Shown here: one piece after another, positions 53,543 to 63,218 of the stretch
Layout of the letters: each line of letters starts with the position of its first letter
Position numbering within the stretch: the stretch's first letter is position 1
Assembly: GCF_004803465.1 (NCBI RefSeq)
Contig: NZ_SRSF01000003.1
Coordinates: 186,001 to 250,000 of the forward strand
From: Neolewinella litorea
Lineage (GTDB): Bacteria > Bacteroidota > Bacteroidia > Chitinophagales > Saprospiraceae
Direction of reading: 5' to 3'
DNA: 64,000 nucleotides
Program-made: the position numbers and the translations under genes
Notes under the pieces: model-generated
Database searches by the model: none
What the model saw: the letters and a program-made list of their open reading frames with translations, nothing else
Told to the model about the DNA's origin: nothing

Positions 53543-54571
53543 ATGTGCTACATTAGCCGCGCACCAAACGCTACCGCCATCGCTACTTTCAACTGGGCCA
53601 TCCTCGGCCTCGGCAAGATCGCCCGCAAGTTTGCCGAAGACCTGCAACGCATTGATGATGCCCGCCTCGTGGCCGTCGGTTCCCGCTCCCTGGAGCGTGC
53701 CCGGGCCTTTGCCGCTGACTTCGGGGCAGAGCACGCCGCCGGCAGCTACGCCGCCACCTTCGATGGGCCCCGGGTAGACGCGGTGTATGTCGCCACCCCC
53801 CACACCGGGCACCGGGAACTGACGCTGCTGTGCCTGGAACGCGGCATACCGGTGCTTTGCGAAAAGCCAATGGGACTGAACTACGCGGAAGTGGAAGAGA
53901 TGGTCAACGCCGCGCGCCGGACGAACACCTACCTGATGGAGGCGCTCTGGTCGTGCTTCATCCCGGCTCTGGTGGAAGTGAAGCGAACCGTTGAGGCCGG
54001 AGCCATCGGTACGTTGGAGGGGCTACGGGCCGACTTTGGCTTTCGCGGCGTGGCGCGGGAGGACTTTGACCGCGACCGGCTGTACAACCCCGCCCTGGGT
54101 GGCGGCGCCCTGCTGGATATCGGGATATATCCCATCTGGCTGGCCCAGTACCTGTTTGGGGCACCGGAGGAAATCCATGGCGTAGCTCGCCTTACGGAGT
54201 TGGGGGCCGATGTAGACACGCAGGTGACCCTCCGCTACCCGGGCGGGCGGCTGGCGCACTGCTACTCCACGCTGCTGGGGGCCACGAAGACCGACGCCTT
54301 GCTGCTCGGGTCGGAAGGTGAGTTGCACCTGCACTCCCGCTTCCACCACGCCCACGGATTCAGTTTGCTCAAGGGCGACGAGGTGCCCCCCACGAACCAC
54401 TACCACCGCTTTGAGGGCCACGGCTACCAGTATGAGGCCCGCGCGGTGATGGACGACCTGCGCGCCGGCCGGAAAGAATCTCCGATCTGGTCGCTCGACG
54501 ACAGTCTCCTCCTGCACCGGACCCTTACGGAAGTGCGGCGGCAGATCGGGGTGGTCTACCCAGGCGAATAA
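53543..54571 (+). CDS. Gfo/Idh/MocA-family oxidoreductase
   Basis: The product is 342 residues. The N-terminal Rossmann fold shows [13 protein letters not shown], and [33 protein letters not shown] carries the family EKP motif with the conserved Lys. The C-terminal dimerisation barrel follows, with [21 protein letters not shown]. It oxidises or reduces a sugar or polyol with NAD(P). It ends ten bases before the convergent haem lipoprotein gene. Substrate unknown. Confidence 0.95.
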   Translation: MCYISRAPNATAIATFNWAILGLGKIARKFAEDLQRIDDARLVAVGSRSLERARAFAADFGAEHAAGSYAATFDGPRVDAVYVATPHTGHRELTLLCLERGIPVLCEKPMGLNYAEVEEMVNAARRTNTYLMEALWSCFIPALVEVKRTVEAGAIGTLEGLRADFGFRGVAREDFDRDRLYNPALGGGALLDIGIYPIWLAQYLFGAPEEIHGVARLTELGADVDTQVTLRYPGGRLAHCYSTLLGATKTDALLLGSEGELHLHSRFHHAHGFSLLKGDEVPPTNHYHRFEGHGYQYEARAVMDDLRAGRKESPIWSLDDSLLLHRTLTEVRRQIGVVYPGE

Positions 54572-54581
54572 GTCCTTCTTA

Positions 54582-57500
54582 TTATTTAATGGCCTGTAAG
54601 CCCTGTAGGTAGGCGAGCAGGTCGGCCAGTTCCTGTTCCTCCATTATGGTGTGCAGGCCTTCCGTCATCAGGCTTTCGCCGAGGGGCTGGCGTTCCTGGA
54701 TGGCGGACTTTTCGAGCACGCGGCTAACCCCGCCCATCATGCGCACGGTAAGCTGGTCCTCGGTTTGGCTCTCGATGTATCCCACGAGCTGGCTGCCGTC
54801 GGCCAGGGTGAAGGCGTAGCCTTCGTAACCGAAGCCAATACCCTGGCTGGGATAGGCGATTGCGGCGAGCAACCCGCCGGCGTCGAGTTTTTCCCCGATG
54901 TGATCGAGCTTGGGTCCGAAGCGTACCCCCTGCCCGTTCACCTGGTGGCAGGCGGCGCAGTATTCGGTGAAGACCCCTCCGCCACGGCCCGGGTCACCTT
55001 CCATGCGGGCAATGGCGTTGAGGTCGACTTCCTCACCCGTGCGGTGCTCACCGAGCCAGGAGATGGCCCCTTCGCGGATGTCCGACCGCCAGGCCTGGGT
55101 CAGCACGCGGGCTACGTAGCGGCTGTCGTCGGAGGCGGCGGTGTCGGCCCTGATTTCCGCGAGCAGGAATGCCATGCCGTTCCACATATTGGCCAGGCTT
55201 CGCGTGGCGGTTTGCCGCAGGGCGGTTGGCGCCGTGGCGTCGGTGCGCAGTTCCTTGAGCCACTCGATGATCGGGCCGTGCTGGAGGTACCGTGCGAGAT
55301 CGACCAGCCGTGTCTGCTCGGTAGCGTCGGCCTTGCGGTAGCGTTGCAGGTAGTATTCCGGACCGCTCAGGCCGTAGGCGATCTGGGCGGCGCGCTCACG
55401 GAAACTGTTGTCCGCGCTCACCAGGGCGGAATCCAACAGTACCGGTGCCTCGCTCTTCAGTTTCGCGTTGTCGGCCACCATCAGCCAAACGTCGCTGCCG
55501 CGTAGTTCGGGCATGATCTCCCTTACGCGCTGCTGGAGCCGGCGGTTGTTCTGAAGTCGATCAGGATCCAGGCTGGCCAGGGCGTAGCGGACCATTTCCT
55601 GCCGGCGGGGATGGTTTTCGTTGAAGATTGCCCGCTCGATGACCGGCTCCGCCGCTTCGGGTGCCTGAAAATGAAGGGCCCGAAAGAAGCGGGCCATTTC
55701 GGCCGGGCTTTCCGCGTCTTGGAGATAACGTTCGTAGGTGTCGATCGCTTCCGGGGCGCGGCTGCGCCAGACGAGGTCGCGGGCGGGCGATTGCGCCAGA
55801 TCCGGCTCGGTGGCCAGCCAGGCCGCGTAGCGCTCGCTGGGGTAGCGATCGGAAGCGATGCCCAGGGCTTCCAGGTACCAGCGGTCGTTGCCCGTGTACC
55901 GGTTGGCCAGGCGGGCGAAGAGGGCATTGGCCTTTTCGCTGTTGAGGTAGCGGAGTCCGAGGGCGGCCTCCCGCAGCAGGGCGGGATTGTCGGTGCTTGT
56001 GGCCTGTTCGATGAGGGTCAGCAACTGCTCGTGGTTGGCGCCGGGGTATTGCCGGGCCATGCGGAGCGCCAGCTCTTGCAGCTCCCGGTTGTCGCTGTTC
56101 CAGAGCAGGGGGGCCACTTGTTCCATCCCGTCGTTTCTTTCGGCCAGTACCCAGGCGGCGCGGGCGCGGGTGCGGGGTGGGGTGGAACGGTCGGACAGGG
56201 CGGCCCGGAGGGCATTGTCCGCTTCCGGGGTGTCGGCCAGGTAGCGATAGGCCAGGTGGCGCGTGGCCTGGTTGGGGTGGTTCAGGGCGGCCAGGGCGCC
56301 GTCGGGCGTCTTGAGGTTGGGAGGCGTGACCTGATATTTTTCGGCGCCACTTCCGTAGAGGCGGTACACCCGTCCGCGCTCAATATCCGCCATCAGGTGT
56401 CCGCCTACTCCGCTGTCGTACCAGTCGGATACGAAGAGCGAGCCGTCCGGGGCGGTACAGACGTCGCTGGGGCGGAACCACTGGTCCTCGCTTTTCATCA
56501 GGTTGACGATGCGGGCGGCGTATCCGGACCCGTCCGGGGTGACGGGGTAGGAGCGAACCACATTATGGCCGGGTTCGCAGTGGATCATCTGGCCGTGGAA
56601 TACTTCCGGCAGGGATTCACCTTCGTACACCAGGATACCCGTGGGCGAGCCGCTGCCGGTCTGGAGGAGGTTGGGCACCACCCCGGGGTCGTTAAGGTGC
56701 CAGTGGCGTTTGGGGATCTCGGGGTCCATGCCCACGCGGGCCTGCTGCCAGGCTGCGCCGGTGATCTCGTCGTGGTAGCCGTAATTGCCGTAATCCATCA
56801 CGTAGTTGATCCGGGTGCCTTCGTTGCCGTCGTCGTCGTTGTCGCTTTGCCACATCCGGCCAAAGGGGTCTAGGGCCACTTCGAAGTTGTTGCGGAAGTT
56901 GTGGCCCATGATCTCGAGTTCTGAACCGTCGGGGTTGCAACGGAAGATCATGCCCTGCCGGAAGGTCTTGCCTTCTTCCACCACCTGTCCGTGCAGGTCG
57001 CGGGCAAGTTCCCCGTTCTTCAGGCGGAGGCGTTTGCCTTCGTTGCCGAAATTGAAGTACAGTTTCCCGTCGGGTCCGAACACCACGGCGTGTACGCCGT
57101 GATCGTGGTCGACCCCCGACAACCCAGTAAAGAGGGTATCCAAATGCTCCGGTACATCGTCGCCGTCGGCATCGGTAAATACCAGCAGATTGGGGCTGGC
57201 GGCTACGTACACCTTGTCGCCGAGTTTGGCGATCCCCAGGGCGGCATTCACTTCGGGGCCCTGGTAAAACACCTTGGCGGTATCGGCCCGGCCATCTTGG
57301 TCCAGGTCTTCCATGATCAGGATCCGGTCGCCGGCCGTACGTTCGGGGTGGTCGTGGTTGAAGCGGCGGTAGTTCTGGGCTTCGCAGATCCATACCCGGC
57401 CCCGTTCGTCCACGTCGAGGTTGGTGGGATTGGTCATCATGGGTTCGGAGGCAAAGGTTTGCAGTCCGAGTCCGTGGTGTAGGGTAAAAGAGGCCGCGGC

Positions 57501-57626
57501 GTGCTCCGGCAGGCGCTTGTCCGCTTCGCTCAGGGTGGAAAAATCGATGGAGGCCTCTTCTGTAGGCTCCGGTTGGCAGGCGGTCAACAGCAGCACGAGC
57601 GAAGAGAGCAGTAGGGGTCGCAGCAT
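54582..57626 (-). CDS. Second PVC-type haem-binding CxxCH lipoprotein with HEAT repeats
   Basis: The product is 1014 residues from the ATG at 57626, which gives a lipobox (VLLLTAC). A beta-propeller (about 40-440) shows VWICEAQNYRRF, IFRCNPDGSELEIMGHNFRNNFE and VSDWYDSGVGGH. HEAT-like helices follow (about 450-830). The C-terminal cytochrome c carries CAACH, and a late block QLVGYIESQTEDQLTVRMMGG matches the related protein at 25436-28837. It is probably an envelope haem dehydrogenase. It converges on the Gfo/Idh gene. Confidence 0.9.
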   Translation of the reverse strand: MLRPLLLSSLVLLLTACQPEPTEEASIDFSTLSEADKRLPEHAAASFTLHHGLGLQTFASEPMMTNPTNLDVDERGRVWICEAQNYRRFNHDHPERTAGDRILIMEDLDQDGRADTAKVFYQGPEVNAALGIAKLGDKVYVAASPNLLVFTDADGDDVPEHLDTLFTGLSGVDHDHGVHAVVFGPDGKLYFNFGNEGKRLRLKNGELARDLHGQVVEEGKTFRQGMIFRCNPDGSELEIMGHNFRNNFEVALDPFGRMWQSDNDDDGNEGTRINYVMDYGNYGYHDEITGAAWQQARVGMDPEIPKRHWHLNDPGVVPNLLQTGSGSPTGILVYEGESLPEVFHGQMIHCEPGHNVVRSYPVTPDGSGYAARIVNLMKSEDQWFRPSDVCTAPDGSLFVSDWYDSGVGGHLMADIERGRVYRLYGSGAEKYQVTPPNLKTPDGALAALNHPNQATRHLAYRYLADTPEADNALRAALSDRSTPPRTRARAAWVLAERNDGMEQVAPLLWNSDNRELQELALRMARQYPGANHEQLLTLIEQATSTDNPALLREAALGLRYLNSEKANALFARLANRYTGNDRWYLEALGIASDRYPSERYAAWLATEPDLAQSPARDLVWRSRAPEAIDTYERYLQDAESPAEMARFFRALHFQAPEAAEPVIERAIFNENHPRRQEMVRYALASLDPDRLQNNRRLQQRVREIMPELRGSDVWLMVADNAKLKSEAPVLLDSALVSADNSFRERAAQIAYGLSGPEYYLQRYRKADATEQTRLVDLARYLQHGPIIEWLKELRTDATAPTALRQTATRSLANMWNGMAFLLAEIRADTAASDDSRYVARVLTQAWRSDIREGAISWLGEHRTGEEVDLNAIARMEGDPGRGGGVFTEYCAACHQVNGQGVRFGPKLDHIGEKLDAGGLLAAIAYPSQGIGFGYEGYAFTLADGSQLVGYIESQTEDQLTVRMMGGVSRVLEKSAIQERQPLGESLMTEGLHTIMEEQELADLLAYLQGLQAIK

Positions 57627-57719
57627 GGGAGCGGGCTTGGAAATGAGTCGGAATATAGGAGGAAATTGCATGGGTTAAGCGGCGACCGGTTCCTTCCGCG
57701 CCTGTAGTACCTTCGCCGC

Positions 57720-58604
57720 ATGCAGGAGCGACCGACGGTGCTGGACTTCCTTACGCTGATCGGACTGAGCCTGATCTGGGGTACGAGTTACATCCTGATC
57801 AAGTGGGGACTGGAGGTGTTCAGCGCGCAGCAGATCGCCGTATTGCGCCTCGGGCTTTCGGCCCTGGCGCTCTCGCCCTTTGCCATTACGCACCTGCGGC
57901 GGATCAGCCTGCGGCAGCTGCCCGTTCTGCTGCTCGTAGGGCTCACCGGGACGGCCATTCCCTCTTTCCTTTTTCCTATTGCGCAGACCCACCTAAGCAG
58001 TAGCCTGACGGGAATGCTGAGCAGCCTCAATCCGCTCTGTACCTTTTTGGTAGCGTGGCTGATCTTCCGTACCCGTCCGGTACGCGAGCAGGTTATCGGG
58101 CTGACGGTGGGCCTGCTTGGGGCGGTGCTGCTGGCCTACGTTACGCCCGGCGAGGGTGGGCAGAGTACGCAGCTGGCCTACGCGGGACTGGTGCTCGCGG
58201 CCTGCTTTTGTTACGGCACCTCGGCGAACCTGGTGGCCAACTTCTTCCGGAAGCTACCTTCCCTTACCATTACGGTGACCAGTTTCTTTGCCGTGGGCCT
58301 TCCCGCCCTGATCTATGCCTTCACCCTGGGCGGGGTGGTCCCGACGATCGTCCAGGCCGGGACGGCGGGCTGGTGGGCACTGGGATACGTTACTATCTTG
58401 GCGGTCGGCAGCACCGTCCTGGCCAGTTTCGTGTTCTTTCGATTGGTACAGCGCACCGGGGCAGTCTTTGCCAGCACGGTGAGCTACCTGATCCCGGTGG
58501 TGGCGCTGCTTTGGGGCCTGCTGGACGATGAGCGCTTTGCCCTGCTGCAAATGCCGGCGATCGTCCTGGTGCTGGTGGGCGTATTTCTGAGCAAGCGCAA
58601 GTAA
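57720..58604 (+). CDS. DMT-superfamily (EamA) transporter
   Basis: The product is 294 residues with ten transmembrane helices in two EamA halves. The first opens with LTLIGLSLIWGTSYILIKWGL and contains LSSSLTGMLSSLNPLCTFLVAW; the second starts near residue 150 and contains GAVFASTVSYLIPVVALLWGLL. These carriers export metabolites such as amino acids. It is divergent from the haem lipoprotein gene. Substrate unknown. Confidence 0.93.
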   Translation: MQERPTVLDFLTLIGLSLIWGTSYILIKWGLEVFSAQQIAVLRLGLSALALSPFAITHLRRISLRQLPVLLLVGLTGTAIPSFLFPIAQTHLSSSLTGMLSSLNPLCTFLVAWLIFRTRPVREQVIGLTVGLLGAVLLAYVTPGEGGQSTQLAYAGLVLAACFCYGTSANLVANFFRKLPSLTITVTSFFAVGLPALIYAFTLGGVVPTIVQAGTAGWWALGYVTILAVGSTVLASFVFFRLVQRTGAVFASTVSYLIPVVALLWGLLDDERFALLQMPAIVLVLVGVFLSKRK

Positions 58605-58688
58605 TGGGACAGTTGCTCCGCGTTTGAATTGCGTACTTAGCGTCGTGCTGGCTCAGGTAACCCGATGTTCCCTTACCCAACGTTCTAT

Positions 58689-60089
58689 ATGAAGCTATAT
58701 ACCGCCTTGTTGTTACTCATGTTGCCGCTTATCGGCTGGGCGGGGCCGGCGGATTCCGTCCGGATCGACGAGGTGCTGCTCATAGGGCACAAGAAGACGC
58801 GTCCACGGGTGGTGTTTCGGGAGATGACCTTCGGCAGCGGCGATGTACTGGCGGTTGAGGACCTTGACTTTGCCATGGGCCGCAGCTATAATAATCTGAT
58901 GAATACCGGTCTTTTCGCGAGCCTCGAGATCGCCTACGATACGGCGGCGGTAGCCAGTGGGCATACGACTGTCACGGTGACGATGCGGGAAACCTGGTAC
59001 ATCTATCCGGTTCCGGTGTTTTCGCTGGCCGACCGGAATTTCAACGTGTGGTGGGAGGAGCAGAACCGCTCCCTCGACCGGGTGAATATCGGGGGCAAAC
59101 TGAATTACTACAATTTTACCGGCCAGCGCGATAAACTTAAACTCGGGTTCACCACGGGCTATACCCGTTCTCTGGAGGCAAGTTATACTTTTCCCTATCT
59201 GAACCGGGAGGGGTCGATCGGTATGGAGGTGAATTTCGGCAGCCTGCGGCGGCGGGAACAGAACTACCTCACGCGCAACAACCAGCAGGAATTTTATCTC
59301 GATCCCAACGCCTTCGTTTACCAACGCTCGCAGGCCACGCTTTCTCTTTCTTACCGGCGGAAGATCTACGTTTCCCACTCCATCGACCTGGGCTGGCGCT
59401 ACTCCCGTGTAGCCGATACCATCGGGCGGGTGCTGAATCCTGATTTCTACGGCGGCGGGCGGGTCCGCCAGAAGTATTTCCGGGCGGGTTACGACTTCCG
59501 GATCGACCGGCGTGACGTGCGCAACTACCCGTGGAAAGGCATGTTCTTTACCGCCGGTATCGCGAAGGAGGGTTTGGGCATTTACGGGGAGCGCGACGGG
59601 CTGGAGGTGCACGCCGACTACCGGCGCTTTATACCCTTCGGTAAAAAATTCTCCTTCAATTACGGGGTAGCCGGAAAGTACAGTCTCATTCGCACCCGGC
59701 AACCCTTTCTGGAGAACCGGGCCATTGGTTTCGGGAATAACGGACTTACGGGCTACCAATTCTACGTGGTCGACGGACTGGATATGCTGATCTGGCGGCT
59801 CGGCGTACGGCGGGAGATCTTCAACACCAAGGTGGATCTGGGCAAGCTGGTCTTTATCGACGCCTTCCGGTATATCCCCATCCGGGTACTCCTGTCGCTG
59901 CAGTTCAACCAGGGAATCGCCAACGCACCCTTTGTCGACAGCTCCAACCGGCTGAACAACAACCTCCTCACCGGAATGGGGGCTAGCGTTGATTTCGTGT
60001 TCTTCTACGATATGGTGGGCGGAATACAGTACAACCGGAACCACCTGGGGGAAGATGGTATATACCTGAATTTCATGCTGGGCTTTTAA
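58689..60089 (+). CDS. POTRA/BamA-type outer-membrane beta-barrel protein
   Basis: The product is 466 residues from the ATG at 58689, preferred because it opens a signal peptide (MKLYTALLLLMLPLIGWA). One POTRA-like domain follows (about 25-105; IDEVLLIGHKKTRPRVVFREM, LMNTGLFASLEIAYD, VTVTMRETWYI). The rest is a beta barrel ending in a terminal Phe strand (YLNFMLGF), as Bam-inserted proteins do. It has only one POTRA, so it is not BamA itself, and its cargo is unknown. An AT-rich gap follows. Confidence 0.85.
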   Translation: MKLYTALLLLMLPLIGWAGPADSVRIDEVLLIGHKKTRPRVVFREMTFGSGDVLAVEDLDFAMGRSYNNLMNTGLFASLEIAYDTAAVASGHTTVTVTMRETWYIYPVPVFSLADRNFNVWWEEQNRSLDRVNIGGKLNYYNFTGQRDKLKLGFTTGYTRSLEASYTFPYLNREGSIGMEVNFGSLRRREQNYLTRNNQQEFYLDPNAFVYQRSQATLSLSYRRKIYVSHSIDLGWRYSRVADTIGRVLNPDFYGGGRVRQKYFRAGYDFRIDRRDVRNYPWKGMFFTAGIAKEGLGIYGERDGLEVHADYRRFIPFGKKFSFNYGVAGKYSLIRTRQPFLENRAIGFGNNGLTGYQFYVVDGLDMLIWRLGVRREIFNTKVDLGKLVFIDAFRYIPIRVLLSLQFNQGIANAPFVDSSNRLNNNLLTGMGASVDFVFFYDMVGGIQYNRNHLGEDGIYLNFMLGF

Positions 60090-60413
60090 AATATGATATT
60101 GGTTTCCGGCAGAGGGTGGAACCCCTGTAAATTGATAATATTACATCCAAAATTGATATGTTGAAAAAACATATCGCAGTATTTTCTTTAATATCAGATA
60201 TAGTGCGAAAAACCGCAGCCCTTCACTTGGTTTTGAGCAATACCTTGTCCGTATTCCGTGCGGGAAGGACGATATGTATTGCACCTGCGCTCGCCGGCTG
60301 TATTTCCGACGTGGGATAGGAGGGTAGGGCCGGGCGAACCTACCTTTAGAGGCCGGGCACGCCTAACTTTTCGTAACCTTGTACATCCGGCGTCCTATAA
60401 GCCGGCCCCTACT
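60090..60413. other. AT-rich intergenic region before nadK
   Basis: No gene is seen. A hairpin of GATATGTT and AACATATC with a five-base loop lies at 60155-60175, near a T-rich stretch, and may help terminate the upstream transcript. Nearer nadK the composition becomes GC-rich, with two near-copies of GGCCGGGC-[AG]-AC separated by about 20 bases (60328-60360). Confidence 0.5.
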
Positions 60414-61298
60414 ATGCAGGTAGTCATCTACAGCCAGGTATACAAAGAGACCGACCGGGAGCACGTACAGGAACTGTTCGACCTGCTGGCCGCCGAGAAC
60501 TTCTCCACCTACGTTTACGGGCCGTACCTGGAACAGATACGCCAGCATATTCACTTCACCAAGGACGTAGGCATATTCGAGAGCCACCTGGACTTCCGGA
60601 TCAAGAAATTCGATATGTTGATCACGCTGGGGGGTGACGGTACCATCCTCAGCGCTATCCTTATGATCAAGGATTACCACATACCGGTGTTGGGGATAAA
60701 CCTCGGCCGTCTGGGTTTTCTGGCCCGGGTGGAAAAGGTGAAAATGCGCGAGGCGCTACGTTTACTGGCGCGGGGGCGCTTTGAAACGGAGAAACGCGAT
60801 ATGCTGTACCTGGAAAGTAATCTTCCGATTTTTGGGGATACGCCATACGCATTGAATGACTTCACGCTGCTCAAGCGGGACACCTCGTCCATGATCACCA
60901 TCCATACCTATATCAACGGCGCTTACCTGAACAGTTACTGGGCCGACGGGATCATCGTAGCCACGCCCACCGGCAGCACGGGGTATAGCCTCAGTTGCGG
61001 CGGACCGATCATCTTTCCCGGCAGCGGCAACTTTGTCGTGACCCCCGTAGCCCCCCACAACCTCAACGTACGCCCCATCGTCATCAGCGACGATGCCGTG
61101 ATCAGCTTTCAAATTGAAGGGCGGGCCGATAACTTTTTGTCGACGCTCGACAGCCGATTTGAAACGGTAACCGCGGTACACGAACTCGCCGTGCGGAAAA
61201 ACGACTTCGGGATCGATCTGGTAAAGTTGCCGGATATAACCTTTATGGATACCCTGCGGGGGAAATTGAATTGGGGAGAAGACCGCCGCAACCACTGA
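60414..61298 (+). CDS. nadK: NAD kinase
   Basis: The product is 294 residues from the ATG at 60414; a GTG-started extension upstream is not family-like. The key motif GGDG is at residues 73-76 in TLGGDGTIL. ADGIIVATPTGSTGYSLSCGGPI forms the NAD-binding and active-site region. It phosphorylates NAD to NADP in the cytosol. A promoter-like element and a 250-base leader for the next gene start just after its stop. Confidence 0.96.
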   Translation: MQVVIYSQVYKETDREHVQELFDLLAAENFSTYVYGPYLEQIRQHIHFTKDVGIFESHLDFRIKKFDMLITLGGDGTILSAILMIKDYHIPVLGINLGRLGFLARVEKVKMREALRLLARGRFETEKRDMLYLESNLPIFGDTPYALNDFTLLKRDTSSMITIHTYINGAYLNSYWADGIIVATPTGSTGYSLSCGGPIIFPGSGNFVVTPVAPHNLNVRPIVISDDAVISFQIEGRADNFLSTLDSRFETVTAVHELAVRKNDFGIDLVKLPDITFMDTLRGKLNWGEDRRNH

Positions 61299-61309
61299 AA
61301 TAGTTATAA

Positions 61310-61341
61310 TTGGTTAATTTCGTGTGAGAACTATATATTTG
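61310..61341 (+). promoter_or_regulatory. Bacteroidota-type promoter for the HhH/AT-hook gene
   Basis: TTG at 61310-61312, 21 bases, then TATATTTG at 61334-61341, an exact TAnnTTTG. The implied leader is about 250 bases. Within it CCCC (61350) and GGGG (about 61365) can pair; otherwise I see no known RNA element and only tiny open frames. Confidence 0.65.
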
Positions 61342-61597
61342 CAGTAGCCCCGAGAACATTTGGGGTAATTGGTTATTATAGCATTTATAAAGTTGGCCGT
61401 TAGTGGCTAAATTGATGTACAAAACACTTTCCTTTGGCTGCCCACCCTGATTGGAGCGGCACAAGATACTCGCCGGCATATTCCCCAGTACGTTAGGTCC
61501 GGCCAAGATCAATCACCTGCTACCCATGCGCTACTTACCTATGATCTTGTCCGATCCCGGGCGGTAACCGATCTATTCACTCTAAACAGATTTTATA

Positions 61598-62332
61598 ATG
61601 GCAAGTCTTAAAAAAGAATTACGCGCGGTACTCGCACGCTTTGAAGCGGCGCAGGAGGCGTTTATTGAAGGTACCCAATCCCAAAAAAAGAATAAGAAGA
61701 AAATTAAAAGCTCGAAGGCAAAGATCAAGAGCCTCGAGCAGAAGGTCGCCAGCCTGGAGCAGCAGCTGCAGGTGATACAGCGGCAGCAGGATATGGTAGT
61801 GGATTCCACCGCCGCCCCCCTCGAAACCACGCCCAAGCCCTCGACTCCGAAGCGCTCGGGTGGCCGCCGCGGCGGAAAGAAGAAGGATGCTCAGTCATCG
61901 ACCAGCGATAACACCACCAGGGCAACCGCCGCTGAAATGGCCGAGGCGGTAAGCGACGCCCCCGATTCCGTAAGCGAAGCCGCCGCTGAGAAGACCACGC
62001 CGAAGCCCCGCCGCGGTCGTCCCCGCAAAACCACCGGCGCCGCCAAGTCCGCCCGCAAGTCAGGGTCGGCCACCAAGCGCAAGAGCACCGGCCGCCGCGG
62101 CCGCCCCTCCACCAAGGGCCCGGAGAGCGAACTCACCAAGATCAGCGGCGTGGGAGTTACCATGGCCAAGCGATTCGAGGAAGCCGGCGTGACCAGCATC
62201 GAGCAATTCGCTAATCTTTCCGACGACGATATGAAGGACGTACTGCAGAAGTGTGGCCCCCGCTACCGCAACGCCGACAGCGACCGCATGGAGTCCTACC
62301 GGGAATCCGCCCGCCAGGCCATGCAGGAATAG
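61598..62332 (+). CDS. Coiled-coil, AT-hook and helix-hairpin-helix protein (nucleoid-like)
   Basis: The product is 244 residues. Residues 1-60 form a Lys-rich coiled coil. Residues 80-175 are basic and Ala/Lys/Arg-rich, with three AT-hook-like cores (SGGRRGGKK, RRGRPRK, GRRGRPSTK). The C-terminal domain (about 180-244) is helix-hairpin-helix, with LTKISGVGVTMAKRFEEAGV. Layout resembles histone H1-like nucleoid proteins joined to a DNA-damage-type HhH. It probably binds DNA. It has its own promoter and a strong terminator. Confidence 0.75.
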   Translation: MASLKKELRAVLARFEAAQEAFIEGTQSQKKNKKKIKSSKAKIKSLEQKVASLEQQLQVIQRQQDMVVDSTAAPLETTPKPSTPKRSGGRRGGKKKDAQSSTSDNTTRATAAEMAEAVSDAPDSVSEAAAEKTTPKPRRGRPRKTTGAAKSARKSGSATKRKSTGRRGRPSTKGPESELTKISGVGVTMAKRFEEAGVTSIEQFANLSDDDMKDVLQKCGPRYRNADSDRMESYRESARQAMQE

Positions 62333-62350
62333 TCCAGCGGTTCTGATACC

Positions 62351-62390
62351 AAAAAAACCGCCGCTCGGAAATCCGGGCGGCGGTTTTCTA
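62351..62390. terminator. Bidirectional intrinsic terminator
   Basis: Arms AACCGCCGC and GCGGCGGTT form a GC stem flanked by an A-run on the left and TTTT on the right, between the convergent HhH and superoxide dismutase genes. Confidence 0.9.
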
Positions 62391-62413
62391 TTTACTCTAC
62401 CGAGTGCTGGAAC

Positions 62414-63019
62414 CTAGCGGGCAGCGCGGTAGCGCTCGCTTACTTCGTCCCAGTTGATGACCTCGAAGAAGGCATCTACGTAGTCGGTGCGGCGGTTCTG
62501 GTAGTTCAGGTAGTAGGCATGCTCCCAAACGTCGAGGCCGAGGATCGGCGTGCCGCGCTCGCTCACCACGTCCATCAGGGGGTTATCCTGGTTGGGGGTG
62601 GAGGTGACGGCCAGCTTGCCATCGTTCTTTACGATCAGCCAGGCCCAGCCGGAGCCGAATTGTCCGGCAGCGGCGCTGGAGAACTTCTCCTTGAAAGCAT
62701 CGTAGCTGCCGAAAGCCTTATCGATCGCGCTGGCGAGTTCTCCGCTGGGCTTTCCGCCACCGTTCGGACTCATGACGGACCAGAAAAGGCTGTGATTGTA
62801 GAAACCGCCGCCGTTGTTACGGACGCCCGCTCCCGCCGAGCTGACCTTCGACAAAATTTCTTCGATATCCTTGCCGGCCATATCGGATCCCTCAAGGGCG
62901 GCGTTTAACTTACTGGTGTAGCCGGCATGGTGCTTGCCGTGGTGGATTTCCATCGTACGGGCATCAATGTGCGGTTCCAGTGCATTCGAAGGGTAGGGTA
63001 AATCGGGAAGGGTAAACAT
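62414..63019 (-). CDS. Superoxide dismutase (Fe/Mn family)
   Basis: The product is 201 residues from the ATG at 63019; an in-frame ATG 28 codons upstream runs through the leader hairpins and was rejected. The metal ligands fit His in [16 protein letters not shown], His in [10 protein letters not shown], and Asp and His in [20 protein letters not shown] is the family block before the last ligands. It converts superoxide to oxygen and hydrogen peroxide in the cytosol. Fe and Mn use cannot be separated by eye. Confidence 0.97.
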   Translation of the reverse strand: MFTLPDLPYPSNALEPHIDARTMEIHHGKHHAGYTSKLNAALEGSDMAGKDIEEILSKVSSAGAGVRNNGGGFYNHSLFWSVMSPNGGGKPSGELASAIDKAFGSYDAFKEKFSSAAAGQFGSGWAWLIVKNDGKLAVTSTPNQDNPLMDVVSERGTPILGLDVWEHAYYLNYQNRRTDYVDAFFEVINWDEVSERYRAAR

Positions 63020-63042
63020 AGTAGTATGATTTATAAGTAAAC

Positions 63043-63115
63043 AAAAAAGCCCCGTTACAGGGCGGGCGCGCAGGTGCAGCGTCCCACGGTGTGAACGTGG
63101 CAATGTTTCCGGGGT
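63043..63115 (-). promoter_or_regulatory. Structured leader with terminator-like hairpin before superoxide dismutase
   Basis: On the minus strand GCCC/GGGC forms a short hairpin ending in six T residues, 24 bases before the start codon. The GGGG of this hairpin could instead pair with CCCCG at 63110-63114. A separate hairpin (CCACG, CGTGG) lies at 63084-63100. This could be a transcription attenuator, but the stems are short. Confidence 0.35.
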
Positions 63116-63140
63116 TGAGTATCAATGTACCTGATCCCGG

Positions 63141-63218
63141 CTAGATCGTAAATATGAAGTAAAGAAGTAAATAGGTCAGTGTAAGCCAAAACCCCATCCT
63201 TACCAGGTCGCGTTTCAT
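63141..63218 (-). CDS. Possible 25-residue membrane peptide
   Basis: An ATG at 63218 opens a 25-codon frame. Its product has a basic start (MKRDLVR) and one hydrophobic helix (about residues 9-25), the layout of small single-pass membrane proteins. It is on the same strand and upstream of the superoxide dismutase leader. The frame is short enough to occur by chance. Confidence 0.35.
   Translation of the reverse strand: MKRDLVRMGFWLTLTYLLLYFIFTI

Noticed and set aside
58713-60044. 443-codon minus-strand frame opposite the POTRA/barrel gene
   Set aside because: Antisense shadow; the plus-strand frame has a signal peptide, POTRA and terminal barrel strand.
63020-63103. N-terminal extension of superoxide dismutase by 28 residues
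   Set aside because: It covers the hairpin leader and is Arg-rich; the family starts at MFTLPDLPY.
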